Source of the DNA: Sphagnum compactum | Lineage: Eukaryota > Bryophyta > Sphagnopsida > Sphagnales | Assembly (NCBI GenBank): GCA_965153455.1 | Contig: OZ234495.1 | Coordinates: 18,410,875 to 18,474,874 of the forward strand | DNA length: 64,000 nucleotides | Direction: 5' to 3' | In this document: positions 24,314-35,776 of the stretch, piece after piece | Layout of the letters: every line of letters starts with the position of its first letter | Numbering within the stretch: position 1 is the first letter of the stretch | The notes under the pieces: model-generated | The model's database searches: none | Seen by the model: only the letters and a program-made list of their open reading frames with translations | What the model was told of the DNA's origin: nothing | Program-made: the position numbers and the translations under genes

Positions 24314-24789
24314 CACATGACATAAGTCAATGCACCATAACCAAATTATGGAATCCTACCACTCAACTTACCCCTTTAAATAATTACCTAAGTAATTCTA
24401 TAATCAAGTTACACATCAAGTTACAGGGACACATCTTATCTTCTTGTTGACATCCAATAAGATACGATTTATAGAGGTGTTGAGTGGTTCTTAGAATCAA
24501 GGATAGATACTCATCAGTTATCATCCCCAATATATACGCATTTACTTGTTGATTCTCTAAAATTCAAAAAATTGATTTTGATGTATAACCACAGTTCAAA
24601 ATATATGAAAAAATCAAGAAAATTGATGAGTTCTTTCATCAAAACTAATAGCTCTCTAAATTTTTTGAAATAACCAAAATTGGTGGTTCTTTGGTTTTGT
24701 TTAACAAGAACTGGCAAACTTTTGATTGTGAAATATTTAAAGAATTGAAATTGATGATTCTTTCAAATTGGAAGGACTGCCCAATACTA

Positions 24790-27700
24790 GTTTATACATA
24801 GATTGGCATAACAAAGCGTTTCTCACATTCATAAATCCTTTCTCACCCATCAGTATACTAGATGGAAATGTTTTAGTAATGATTTTGATTTAGTTGACCT
24901 CTTGGCAAAACCCATTACACGCCCTTGACTACTTTTGTGCTCTTGTTGCCACTTGAAATGTTCTTGCCCTCCTAAATTATGCTCAAATATCCAAGAATAG
25001 ACGGCATTTGCACATGTTTCCTCTTATGTGTTAACCTTAACCCTTCCAGTTCCACATCCAGTTCATCAAATTCACATATTGTCACAATGGCTTCCTAAAA
25101 CTCTGTATCACTTGAAAACTTAATCCTTTCTTGAACACCACTTAGGTGGATGGGCTAGTTGACCCTCTTAAATCGTCAATGTTGACAACAGAGGAGGAAT
25201 ACACTTTTACAAGCAAGCTTCCATGTCTCACCCTTACACATCAAAAATTTACAAACCTATTTACATCTAAATCCAATCCAATGAATGGCTCTATTTAATG
25301 CTTACGAGGATTGGTGTTAAACAGAGTCTGAGAGTCTGATCCAATATATTAAATAAAGGGCTGCCCATTTGCCCATCCAAAGATATGTCTGGTAATGACT
25401 CGACACATTTTGGAGCTACCAGACACATTTTGGCGAATCTTTTGGGCCTGTAATGTGCAGCTAATGCCAATTACAAGCACAAAATGTCATAAGGTGGAGC
25501 CAAAATGTGTCTGGGCAGCATCCATCCCAGACAGTGAAAAAAGAAATGTAGTGGTACTTTTGTACTTCCTGCATTTAGGACCCTTGGTTGATTTAAGGTC
25601 TTTTGGCTGTGCTCCTGCAGGCTCAACATCTATGGAGAGTAATAATCTATTCCTAATCCAGATTGTTAAGATTCTACATCAGACTTGTGCCCTGCTTCTG
25701 CCTGGGCAACATCTAATAGAGAATAGTAATTTAGTCAGATCCGGATTTGGGTTGGATTGGGTTGAGATTTCCTTTACCAGATCTGGATGGGTCCATTTTG
25801 TTTCTTTGGGTAATAATGAATAATACTATAAGCAGCACCATGTGACCACAGACTGGATTACAGACTGAAAGTACCAAGAAAAAATGCCTGTTATGTGCAG
25901 CCAGTCTGCTGTTTTGATGCATGAACAAGACAGAGCATAGCAGAGTTCGTTACTTGTGGCTGAAGAAGAAGTAAGTACAACAGAGATCTGAGGAAAGGAC
26001 CGGATCAAAATGGCTGGGGAGTGGAAACCCAGTGGAAACAACATGGTCCTCAGTCCCTTAAGGGTCCAAAAGCAATCATCAAGTTAGAAGCAAAGAGATT
26101 ACCTATCCTCTGTAAGTGGTGTAGCATCACATAAAATTATGGTCCAGAAGTATGTGCACAAAAAACAAGTTTAGATGCCCAAATCTTCTTGAACTCATGA
26201 AGGCAACAGTTGGTACTTGTGATGGGGTTTAGAGTGAACTGATGTGGGCAACAGTTGGTACTTGTGATGGGGGCAGGGTGGGTTTTCCAGTGAACATGAA
26301 AGTTTACAACTGGTGTGTGAAGCCCATGTTACTTTGATCATTTTTTGTTCTAGGTTTTGCCTTTTGGCAGTGCATTTGAGAGTCAGTCCCGCTGTGGCAG
26401 TGAAGATGACAACGACTCAGGCAAACACAGTATTCTCATGTACATAGCTAAGCTTGTATCCTCCCTCTAAAAGAGAAAGAAATGTTGTCAGGCCACAAGC
26501 TAGTCATTTGCAGTCCAAACTCCCCAACATACTGACTTGAGCACGCAACATTGTAAATTACAAATTACGCCAACTGATCAACTGGGTGGCACCCAAAGTC
26601 AGGATAAGTTGTTCTTTGGTTATACCTCAGTCTAAGAGCATCTCTGGATGTCCTCAGTATGTGAGGCTGAAAAAATATTTTTCAAATCCAAGTTTAATTA
26701 ATTACCTTTTTCCAACCGCATCCATACTAAATCTGGGACTGCATACAAGAAGAAGAGGCCTGAACCAAAGGTCTGCATCATCTGATGTGGTAGACTACCA
26801 TATCTAGACAGTGAGATGCAGCAAAATGACTCACTTCACCTTGGACTATTTGGTCATTTTGTTTATATAAGGACCAAGAGTGAGGGCCCAGCATGAGGTG
26901 GGAGCTGAGCACAGGACCTGAATTCCCAGAATTGCATTGCTCAAGGCCCTTATCTGGTGTAAAGATCTGGTAAAATCTTAACAGCTGCAATTTTTTGTTT
27001 GAGAAGGAGACAAGGCACCTTACATGTAAGGTTCCTCATTTTTGGGAACCTTCCGTGTAAGGTGCCTCTTCTGTTGAAGGCAGAAATGTTAATGTACAGT
27101 ACCAGGTGCCCTCCACATACACTTAAAAAACATTCTCCCAGTTCTTTACATTGATTTAAGCAAATTCTATCAATTTCAGCATAAATAAGTACATTGTTAT
27201 ACTGGAGCATTAAACTAGGAAACAAAGGTGAACACTTCTTGGCTGTAAAGCTCTGACGAGCATGTAGACGGCAAATCACAGCAGACTCTATTTGTACTCT
27301 AAATCTCTGTGCAAATATTTTGTTTTAGACTGTCATGTCAATTCACATGCATATGTTTGTCTGATGTGCCAACAGCAATATCTAGAAGCAGCAAACTATT
27401 TACTTAACCTTTACTTATATGCTGCCTTGCTGATTTAAAGCAATTCCTGTTATGCTTGTACATCAAAATAGTATAAGCTGTTGAAAGCATTAAAACAAAA
27501 TCAACAGGCATGCATAAGTGAAGTTATTGGATCTTACTGATAAGCACCTCATTAAGCAAGACACTGGGAGTTTCCCAAATTGCCTGTTGGGTTTTGTATT
27601 GGGGAAACCCTCTGCTTGAGTCTGAGTTGCCCTGATCAGAGAACAGGTACTTTCAAAGCGATTAACCATCTGGCAATGCAGTGGCCCACAAGAGAATGGG

Positions 27701-28800
27701 CTGCAGTGTCTAATCCATTGCAGAGCGCCTAAATCAGCAGTTAGATCACATTTGTATCTGAAGGAAAACAATGAACAGGAGGATTTACTATTCATGATCA
27801 AGTTTCAGATCTACATTCAGATGACCAAACCTTAAGAGTTATCCCCATTTTGGTTGCATGACCCATACAGATGTTTCTGTTCTATGAGCAGGCATAAGTG
27901 GTCACTTGTGGGATCACTAGGCAAGACACTAAACACAGTTGAGTGAGGGGGGCTAGAACTCACCAAGCATAACTAAAAGCAGCCCAGGCATGGGTCACTG
28001 ACAACCCATTTAAAATTCGGCACTAAACAGATTTGATCCACCATGATGGTATCTCCATCCAGATGGGAAATAAAAGATGCCAAATTTTGGCCGCATCCCT
28101 CCTAAAGCACCAACAGGGGACCTACAGCAGTGTCGGTTCTGGAAGAAAGGTAGACAGTCATCTGTATGGCACCTGGTTTTGTCAAACTCACTTGCCACAA
28201 AAGAGTTAGTCCACAAGGTAACCATAACCTGGGAAATCTGAAAGCAAACAATGAGAATCTAGGTCTAGAATTCAACCTCAACAGAAAGAAATTCCCTTTG
28301 TTAACTGCTCAGTGCTTACATGTTACTAGGAGAGTAAATGTGGGCAGGAGGGAGAGCTCTCAATTGCTACCATAAATCAATCATGCAAGGTCAATGAAGT
28401 TGTTTGGAACAATGCTATAAAGCATTACACCTTCACATATAAAATTACTCAACACACAGTCTCTCAATGAGAGTCATCTATTTCCCATATACCATTTTCA
28501 CTGTCCTTCAAAAGTGCTCTGGAGAGTTTGATCCAACAGTCTGGTCAACAGCAGTGCTGACAGTCTTACAGTCTTCAAAAAACAGCTATGCTGCAATTTC
28601 AGGTGGTGAAACTGACACTCACAAATCAAGGGAAGCAGATAGACATGGTACTCAGCTTCGACAGTCAATAGCATAACCATGTTTCTGCTATTTATGTCAC
28701 AGTTCACGGCACTACACTAGAAAATGTTCCTGCTGATTCTACTCACAACTTTATCTATACAATTTGCAACTTCACTTTCCTAACACCTTAACTGAAATGT
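24790..28800. other. Intergenic / 3' flank of the phosphotransfer gene, no gene recognised
   Basis: GC content rises compared with the desert to the left. Frames such as those at 25395-25823 and 26950-27279 lack family motifs and overlap repeats. A ~90-bp imperfect duplication lies at about 25610-25750. A GGCAACAGTTGGTACTTGTG block occurs twice (26202 and 26248). Confidence 0.5.
27013..27067. repeat. Near-perfect 23-bp hairpin, 9-nt loop
   Basis: Arms 27013-27035 (AGGCACCTTACATGTAAGGT plus TCC) and 27045-27067 pair at 21 of 23 positions. Related but more widely spaced inverted copies occur near 41530 and 41868, which points to a short dispersed element. Confidence 0.9.
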
Positions 28801-28802
28801 GT

Positions 28803-31778
28803 CTAATACTCCTCCTCTGGGTAAGGAAGACTGCCACCAGCTGCAAGAATTTGTTGTTCCAGCTGCAATTCAAAATCCCACAGCCATTCCCACAACCAGT
28901 TAGAACAGAAAACCCTTTATTACTAAGGGAAGATCAACAGAAAATTCACCACATGACGAAGTGTCAGACCATTCCCATCACCATAAATAGCAGTCATCAC
29001 TCCCCAAAGAATTGATCAGGTCCCAACACTAGGTAGATAAGTACATAATAATCCCCCCAAAATTTTGGGCAAAACCATTATTAAAATATGGAACAGGCAA
29101 GTTTCTGTTTCTCCCTGTGAAGACAAATTGCTAAGGGTGTACTAATTATATAAGTCTGTTTAAGATATACAATTGCCAAAACAGATCTGCTAACAATACC
29201 ACAGCTTTTCAGGTCAACAATATTACCTCAAACATATGCTCTAGCTTGATCTTGACCAGGGCAAATTCTTGCTTCAATTGCTCCAGGCACTTTTGACAGC
29301 TGTAAGGCCACATAATACCACTCATCAGTTCTAGACTTGGACAAAGGACTGCACATAACTTAACCACTTTCTCTGAGCTATATGGACAAAGATCATAAAG
29401 AGTATGGCTGAAAACATGTTCGATTACCACAACAAGAGGTAAAGACCAACAACAGATTTGACAAACCCAAACACATAAATGAGCCTCCATCATATATACC
29501 TATCAGCTCAACAAAATAACCATGGGACCGAAAGTACTCACCCCTCCCTGTCTTTTTCCTCACAGAACTTCCGAAATTTGATGCAGACAGCTTTCACTTT
29601 TTGTGCACCTATACTGATTTCAAAGCCACATCATTGTCCACCCCAGTCAATATTGGGACATACAAAACTGAACTCCCTCAACCTAATATAGACCTTAACT
29701 GACCGATACTATCACAGGGCTGCGGATCATTGCACTTAATGTCCATGCCAAGATCTTATTCAAAAATAGAAGTACTACACAATTTCCTCTCCTCATCACA
29801 GTTCTTGGTTGCAAGCAGCAGAGGTTCAAATTAATCCAACAACTTAAGTCAGTCCTAGTACACATCGGAGCTGTCCTGCTAAGCATAACTGACTGGTAAA
29901 TCCCCTATTAGATACTGAGTAGCAGAAACAAAGAAAAGGATAGACCCTAAGTACAACCTACACAGCTGTCTCAAGTCTTCAAATCATTCAGTCAAAATAT
30001 GGGCCTACCTTTTCTACCCAGAACCATTGTGAATAGTGAGAGCAAAATGGGGATCTTGACCATATTGATAGATTGCAGAGAAAACTCCATGACAACACAA
30101 TAAAGGTAGCATGAGCATGAGTGCAGTCGTAACCTTATGAGCATCACTCATAAAGTGCCAGACCATCCCCTTGATCATGAATAACAGTGACAACCTTTCA
30201 TTACTCCCCACTGACTTCATCAGCTCCAACCCTGATGACAAATATGTCACAATCTGCCCAAAATGTTGGGGCAAACCTTTATACAAAACATCTGTGTCCT
30301 GAGTTTCTGTCACATTCCGAGAAGAAATGGGAAGACTCAGTCATGACGTTCATTAGCACTCAAGGTATATATCTGTTGCATTCCTGGAAGCAATGGGAAC
30401 ACTCAGTCTTGATGTTGGCTAACTCTCAAGAGAGAAAGCTAATAAGAATAAAGTCAATAGTGTCCTCATTCAGGCTGCAGCAAGCCTTTGGTTGGTCCCA
30501 CTTGCACCCTGGACATATACTACAAGCACACTACTGGTGACCAATTGGACACAGTACATCTGCTTAAGCCATCGGAAAACATATCTACGACATTGCAGAC
30601 TGAGATCATGGTCAGCATAAAGACTAAAGAAAGCACCATGTCCTTTTGTGAAACATGCAGTTGACAAAGCAGGTAATCACCTGGAGCTGCTTCCCTTGAA
30701 TTGATGTACATGAGCATCCACTGCCACATAGTTGATTGGGTCTTGCTTACTGTACACCCACAGCAAAGCAGCGATCAAAACCAAAATCACCCACAAAAAC
30801 AAATTTTGTTAAGAATGCTTTCAGCCTTACAAATGTGTAGTGTCAGGGGCTGTGGCAAGGTGATTATCAATATGAATGGCACCCAGAACCACAAGCATGT
30901 CATTGTTGTCCTAGTCAGAAGATGAATGTTCTGAAGAGTTGCACATGACTTTACAGACACTATGTCCTCCAGATGTCTGAAAGAGAATAAAAGCACTTGC
31001 TCGACAAACCTACTCTATATTGACTCTCCTCTCTAGTGTTTTGGAAGGACAAAGAAAGACACGGGCATATATACATGTGACAACTTGAGAGGGTTGAAGA
31101 TGCTCACAGAGATTCAGTCAACTCCTCGAGGAGCCTTCCAGAATCTTCAAAAAACAAGGAAACCACTTCGGAAACGAATTCTGGATTGCTTTCATCTTGC
31201 AATTGCTGCAGCTGAGTAAACTGCTGGTCCAAAACTTCCTGTCACCATCCCTATCACTGTCAGGTTCCATGTATTTTCACATTCGTAGTCATCCAAAGTG
31301 CCTCATACTTCACACAAAAACCAACCCAGGACACAAAACCAAAAAGAAAAATCCCGGCATCACACACACACAAACAAACCAAAAAACAAAAGAAACTAGT
31401 ATCTATTATGATCCTCAAAACCCCGGCCGCTCATCTCCCACGCAATACCAGATTTCCACACCACAATCCGAACAGTAATCACAGACGCGAGGCTAAATCA
31501 GGAACATAGATTGCGGATGGACAAAAATGCGACAGAAAAAAACGACGAAGTTGTGTTACCTCGGCTAGCAAGGTTTCCGTCAGATCTATCAGCTCCTGCT
31601 GCAGCTTCTCCACGTCCACGGCCCCGTCGTCTTTCTCACCCGCCTCATCTTCCTCGCGTTCTTTCTTCAGCGCTACTACTGACTTCTCAGACTCACAGGC
31701 GAATGATGATCCGCTGCAGGGCCCCCGCGGCTTGCACTCCGCTCCCCCCGCCTGCAGCGTCATGGACGCAGCGCTCAT
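28803..31778 (-). CDS. AHP: Histidine-containing phosphotransfer protein (AHP type), six exons
   Basis: AHPs carry phosphate from cytokinin-receptor histidine kinases to nuclear response regulators. Exons in reading order: 31778-31560, 31238-31108, 30749-30681, 29613-29542, 29299-29227 and 28862-28803. All junctions are GT-AG, every phase agrees and the product is 207 residues. Family landmarks are QFTQLQQLQDESNPEFVSEV, DAHVHQFKGSSSSIGAQKVK with the phosphoacceptor His at 132, FRKFCEEKDREGCQKCLEQL, and the tail LEQQILAAGGSLPYPEEEY. The acceptor histidine is present, so it should be a true rather than a pseudo-HPt. Unlike typical ~150-residue AHPs it has a ~55-residue charged N-terminal leader. 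The start at 31778 is the likeliest; 31763 and 31910 are in-frame alternatives. Phe replaces the usual Leu in HQLKG. Confidence 0.95.
28930..29110. repeat. Dispersed repeat copy in AHP intron 5
   Basis: This stretch resembles 30150-30320 in intron 3 (shared GTCAGACCATYCCC-like, CATCACTCCCC-like and GGGCAAAACC-like blocks). Two intronic copies of one old element flank the middle exons. Confidence 0.6.
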
Positions 31779-31978
31779 CAGCTCCACCGCACCGCCTGAA
31801 CTCTTCCACACACACCTCCCCCCCTCCACCCCCTTCCTCTCTCTCGCGCGCCCGCGCTGTCGGCCTCTCGCAATAACGCCGAGGTTCAAGGATCGAAGCA
31901 GCCTAAGCACAAGTTTGAACTTGGCATCTTTCTAGTGACCGAGAAGGAGAACGAGACTCAGAGGACGACACAGTGACT

Positions 31979-32007
31979 TGTAGGTAGGTAGGTAGGTAGG
32001 TAGGTGG
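31979..32007. repeat. (GTAG)n microsatellite upstream of AHP
   Basis: About seven GTAG units lie roughly 200 bp upstream of the AHP start. That puts them in its promoter or leader. Confidence 0.9.
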
Positions 32008-32199
32008 CAGCTTTTTGGTTTTTTTTGTTTTTTTTCTGGCGGAATTCCGTCAAAAAAAGCGAAATTAAAAATTGAAAATCCGAAAATTAATTGATTTTGG
32101 ATGTTTTCAATCGCCAAAAATCAGAAAAAATTGATAAAAATTTCCAGATTTCTATAAGGGTTTTCAATTCATTGCCAAAAATATAATATGATTAATACA

Positions 32200-32310
32200 T
32201 ATTTTTACTTCATATTTGGTTTATAGCCATATTTGGCTAAACATTTCTAACAATGATACCCACTTTTTTCTACATATTCCCATGAATGATCGCCACTTTT
32301 GGCTATAAAC
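32200..32310. repeat. Dispersed GCCA-TTTGGC repeat copy
   Basis: The stretch has TATAGCCATATTTGGCTAAA then ATGATCGCCACTTTTGGCTA. It matches the motif order of the family described for 2044-6090. Confidence 0.6.
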
Positions 32311-32431
32311 AAATAGTCCTAAAAAAAACCAAGTTCATGGGCTGAAGTTGGAGGGGCCAGAGCAATTAACACAGGAACGCAGATACATGAACTCATGTTG
32401 GAGAGCCAGAGCAAACTAACAGCAAAAAACT

Positions 32432-32655
32432 AAGTTAGGTGCATTCACACCTAAATGTTAAGTCAATGTGGAGTGAAAATCTAGGTGGCATCTTAGGTGG
32501 CAACCAATGTGAAGTGTGTGATTGTTTAAGTGAATGTTAACTTAACATAAAATCTTCATGGTAAATAGGTTTAGGTTCTAAATGATTAGCTTGGTGTTAA
32601 GGGGAGACTTAATACTAGAGTCCTTAACACCAAGTGTGAATGCACTTTTAGCTGG
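32432..32655. mobile_element. GTGCATTCACACTTGGTGTTAAG-family MITE, copy 2
   Basis: The ends GGTGCATTCACACCTAAATG and CCTTAACACCAAGTGTGAAT with GCAC are inverted repeats. The interior matches copy 1 at 18018-18237 (TAGGTGGCATCTTAGGTGGC, TTAACTTAACATAAAATC). Copy 2 carries a short extra segment before the right end. Confidence 0.75.
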
Positions 32656-32659
32656 GTTC

Positions 32660-32890
32660 ACTCCATGATGTGTATTGGAAGAACCTACTAATAGCAAACC
32701 ACCTGGACCAATCATTATGTTTGATCAATCGAGAGCCCACGTTAGAGACTTTATGTAATGGCTTTTGGCAGCCTCTCTTGCATATTGAGCAAAAGTGCTC
32801 TGCCAAATCCACATTACCGAATCTGTTGGAGAAGTTTTTAATCAAACTTCATTCAAAACATGTTGTGCAGTGTGCCCATGCCACAGTGAA
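32660..32890. repeat. Dispersed repeat paired with 42135-42330
   Basis: Shared blocks are CAAACCACCTGGACCAATCA, GCATATTGAGC, CCACATTACCGAA-like and AAAACATGTTGTGCA. The CCACCTGGACCAATCA box also occurs in the AGAGCATC MITEs, so the families may be related. Confidence 0.6.
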
Positions 32891-33100
32891 GCAGCAGCAC
32901 CCATGACCAATGCACCATCCACTGGATGGATACCCGCCCCTTATGACTCAGTTGTGGATGAACCTCAATTGAGTTACTACCTGGTTTCATCTTAGTAAAC
33001 CCATTCTATTAGAAGTAGGTCTAACATATAGACAAGTAACCAAATAAGGGACTACTAAGGTAAAGTAAGTAGATAGTTTATACACTAAGGGTTTTTACCA

Positions 33101-33112
33101 TGGTACCAGAGT
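33101..33112 (+). other. Possible copia primer-binding site
   Basis: TGGTACCAGAGT directly follows an ACCA end and resembles the initiator-Met tRNA binding site TGGTATCAGAG used by Ty1/copia elements. Only this remnant of a retroelement is visible. The hAT-like end begins about 80 bp later. Confidence 0.35.
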
Positions 33113-34836
33113 AGGTCAGCTCCAGGCCCTCTAATCACCAGAATTTTTATTTGTGGTTGCAATTGTACTCTTGCGGGGTCGTCCCAACCCGTGTTGGGCG
33201 GTTCTCTCCCTTTTGACGAGAACCGTCAGTTCTGGTTCTTCCCAACACTTGAGAGCAAGTGAATTTGACCCAATTCTTCTTTTTCAAATATTTTAGATTT
33301 GCAATAACTGATCAGGGTATCAGATTTTTTAATATAAAATTGTTCAAGCCGGTTCTCAAATAGGACGGTTTTCAGAAATGTGATAATAGTCAAGTTTTCA
33401 TATCGGATTTTCACAATCTGGACCTCAAATTTATATTCATGTAAGAAAAATTCATTAAAAAATTTGGAAATAAAATTTAATTTTTTAAAAGAATGATTAA
33501 AATGTTACACAATTTTTTTTAATAATAAACTATGTTTCCAAGATTTCATCTCTTTCAAATGTTTTTCAAATTCTTTTGACTCCTCTTTTAACTTTGTATT
33601 AATTTCAATTAGCTTCACTAAATTAGAAAAGGGGTTACAACCAATCCAAGGGTCATTGGGTCAATTTTTGTTCACAAAATTAATTTATCTAAATTATATG
33701 ATTGCAAACGACATCACCTAAAATTAGGAAGTATTCTTGCCAAAAAAAAAATCAGATTCAATTTGCAAACCAACAATGCCTAAGACATGATGGACAAGGA
33801 ATCCAATCATAGGAAACATAAATCCATGCTTCTCTCACCATTGAAGAGGACATTTGAAACCTCTTCAAAATTAGAAGTTCCCTGTCGGAAGCTCCTTTGT
33901 TAGATTGTTTGTGCTCGTTATTATTTCAAAAATGTCCAAACTACAATCTTCATCAACATCAAGGTTAGTAATGGCATTTTCAGACAATGAGTGCAAATGA
34001 TGATAACATTTTAGTAGTATGGGATACAAATTTTTTTATCATATTCTTCAACAATGGCCTTGCTTTGTTCAAGGCCAATAAATGAGGACACTAAATGTAA
34101 GTTTTTGAACCTAGAATCCAACATCAAAAGCAACATGTTGTGAACCTTCTTTTCTTCATACTTTGTTTAAAATAAAAATAAAATATAAAACACCACAAAC
34201 ATTTTTTTTTTGAGTTAGAGACTCAAAAACCTAATTCAAAAGCAACAATGGATTTCACTTCCATAAAATTATCAAAAGAATCTGAAATTTTGGATTCTTC
34301 TTTCAATTTCAAACAAATGGAAATGACAAAACTTAAAGCATCATTTAATAACCAATGATCTTTAGATTGACTAAAAACATAAGTAGACATAACAAGAAAA
34401 AAAACATCAACAATGATTTGAGAGATGTGTCATGTCAAAGGAAAAGGCACTTGTGTAGTCATCATAACAATAGTATGCATGTCCACCTTATATTAATTAT
34501 AATCCATTATTTCATATTATTGCATACCCTATTATAATTAAATAATCGGGTGATAAAAAGTGGGTCGGACAATTACCCCCCTAAAAATGGTCCTTTGACG
34601 CGTGTATATTTCAAACTTTACACTAAGTGTCCCCCCTAGGTAACAAAGCAATTTATTTTTGAAATTGCAATGCCTCTTGAAAAGGATAATTTTTCTTATA
34701 ATTTTGCAAAAGAAAAATAAATTATTATTAATTAAAACTAATTGTAAAAACTACAACATACATTTTTTTCATTGTAACAATACATTAGATAAAGAAGTAC
34801 CTTGTCTGCACTAGTGTATTCAACTTCCTTGGGGTG

Positions 34837-35776
34837 TGTCGCAACCCTAGCCTTGGCTCGCGACCAAGGCAAGGGGGTCGCAAGTGTGCGGGAGTCATAT
34901 CACATGCTCCCGGGAGTGCAAAGAGTGTGAGGGAGTGAACCCTCACACTCCCAAGTGAACTCCCATGTTGGGAGTTGGTGAAAGTGGAGTCCAAAAAGGA
35001 CTCCCGAAACTTCAGAGAGCGTTTTGAGGGGTCAAAACTCAATGGCTTGTTGCGCTCTTTATATCAATGGAAAGCTCTCAAAGTGTAGATGTCCAAAATG
35101 GGCTCGCATTGCTCATTTGGACATCTGAAACATAAGTTATGACCAAAAGAAGGTCCGGGAGTCGAACTCCCGGGATTCCGCTAGTTTTGACTCCCGACCA
35201 CTGAAAGTCGAGAATCAACCCGAAATACTTGGTTGCAGAAAACGTGCGACATACCGTTGGAAAGGTCTCAACGAGACCTACAACTTTGCTTCAGACGGCG
35301 AGTCGATCGGAGGTCTGCCCCGAAAGTTATGAAGCTTCAAAGTCGCGGGAGTCCCGAAAATGCGCGATTTCGGGACTCCCACGCGGGAGTCTCGGGAGTC
35401 CCGGGACAAAATGGCCATTTGGATGCCACCCCCGCGACGAGTCACAGAGTATACTGTAGGGAGTAAGGTGGTGGCTTACTCCCGAGCCCGGGTTGTGGTG
35501 TGTCAAAGTGAGTCTGAGTTCACCCGTGGCTGTCCCAACACCAAAAGGACCCAGAATGAGTTCTAACCACTTTTTGTGGTTTCATGCAGGCCCGTGTGAG
35601 TGAGTAAAGCTTGTCAACTCTTCCTATTCTTTCCCGGGACTTCTAGCACGCCCCTCTTACCCCCCCCCCCCCCCCTAGTGCTGGAAGTCGGGATCGTGCT
35701 CCAAGTTCCAACTCCTTCCGCATTGCCACATACTTGGACCCTCAAGTGGGTCCACTAGGAACTTGGGGGTGCGACA
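34837..35776. mobile_element. Solo-LTR-like insertion, ~940 bp, GC-rich
   Basis: The segment begins TGTCGCAACCC and ends GGGGGTGCGACA, giving TG...CA termini with a 7-bp TGTCGCA/TGCGACA inverted repeat typical of plant LTRs. It is far more GC-rich than its surroundings. It carries many GGGAGT/ACTCCC words in both orientations and an 18-C tract (35660-35677). It splits a hAT transposase remnant and contains no protein-coding frame. The flanking pentamers GGGTG and GGGCC match only partly, so the target duplication is unproven. A solo LTR left by recombination is the likeliest reading. Confidence 0.6.
35660..35677. repeat. Poly-C tract (18 C)
   Basis: A homopolymer within the LTR-like segment, close to its right end. 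Confidence 0.85.

Larger units (their letters stand above)
18454..24789. mobile_element. hAT-like DNA transposon, decayed (~6.3 kb)
   Basis: The left end TAGTGTTGGGCGGTTC fits the YAGNGNTG hAT terminal consensus. The right end ACTGCCCAATACTA (24776-24789) is its diverged reverse complement. Subterminal GAGAACCACC and GGTTCTT words cluster inside both ends, as hAT elements often show. A broken transposase lies on the minus strand between them. The flanking octamers ATTATGAC and GTTTATAC match at only half their positions, so the target duplication is not proven. A stretch near 22900-23760 differs in character and may be a nested insertion. Confidence 0.68.

Noticed and set aside
30014-30313. 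99-residue minus-strand frame inside the AHP gene as an exon
   Set aside because: It overlaps a dispersed repeat also present at 28930-29110, and the AHP exons splice perfectly without it.
30930-30985. Alternative AHP exon 3 reading HLEDIVS after a good acceptor
   Set aside because: It lacks the phosphoacceptor motif. The exon at 30681-30749 supplies VDAHVHQFKG with matching phase on both sides.
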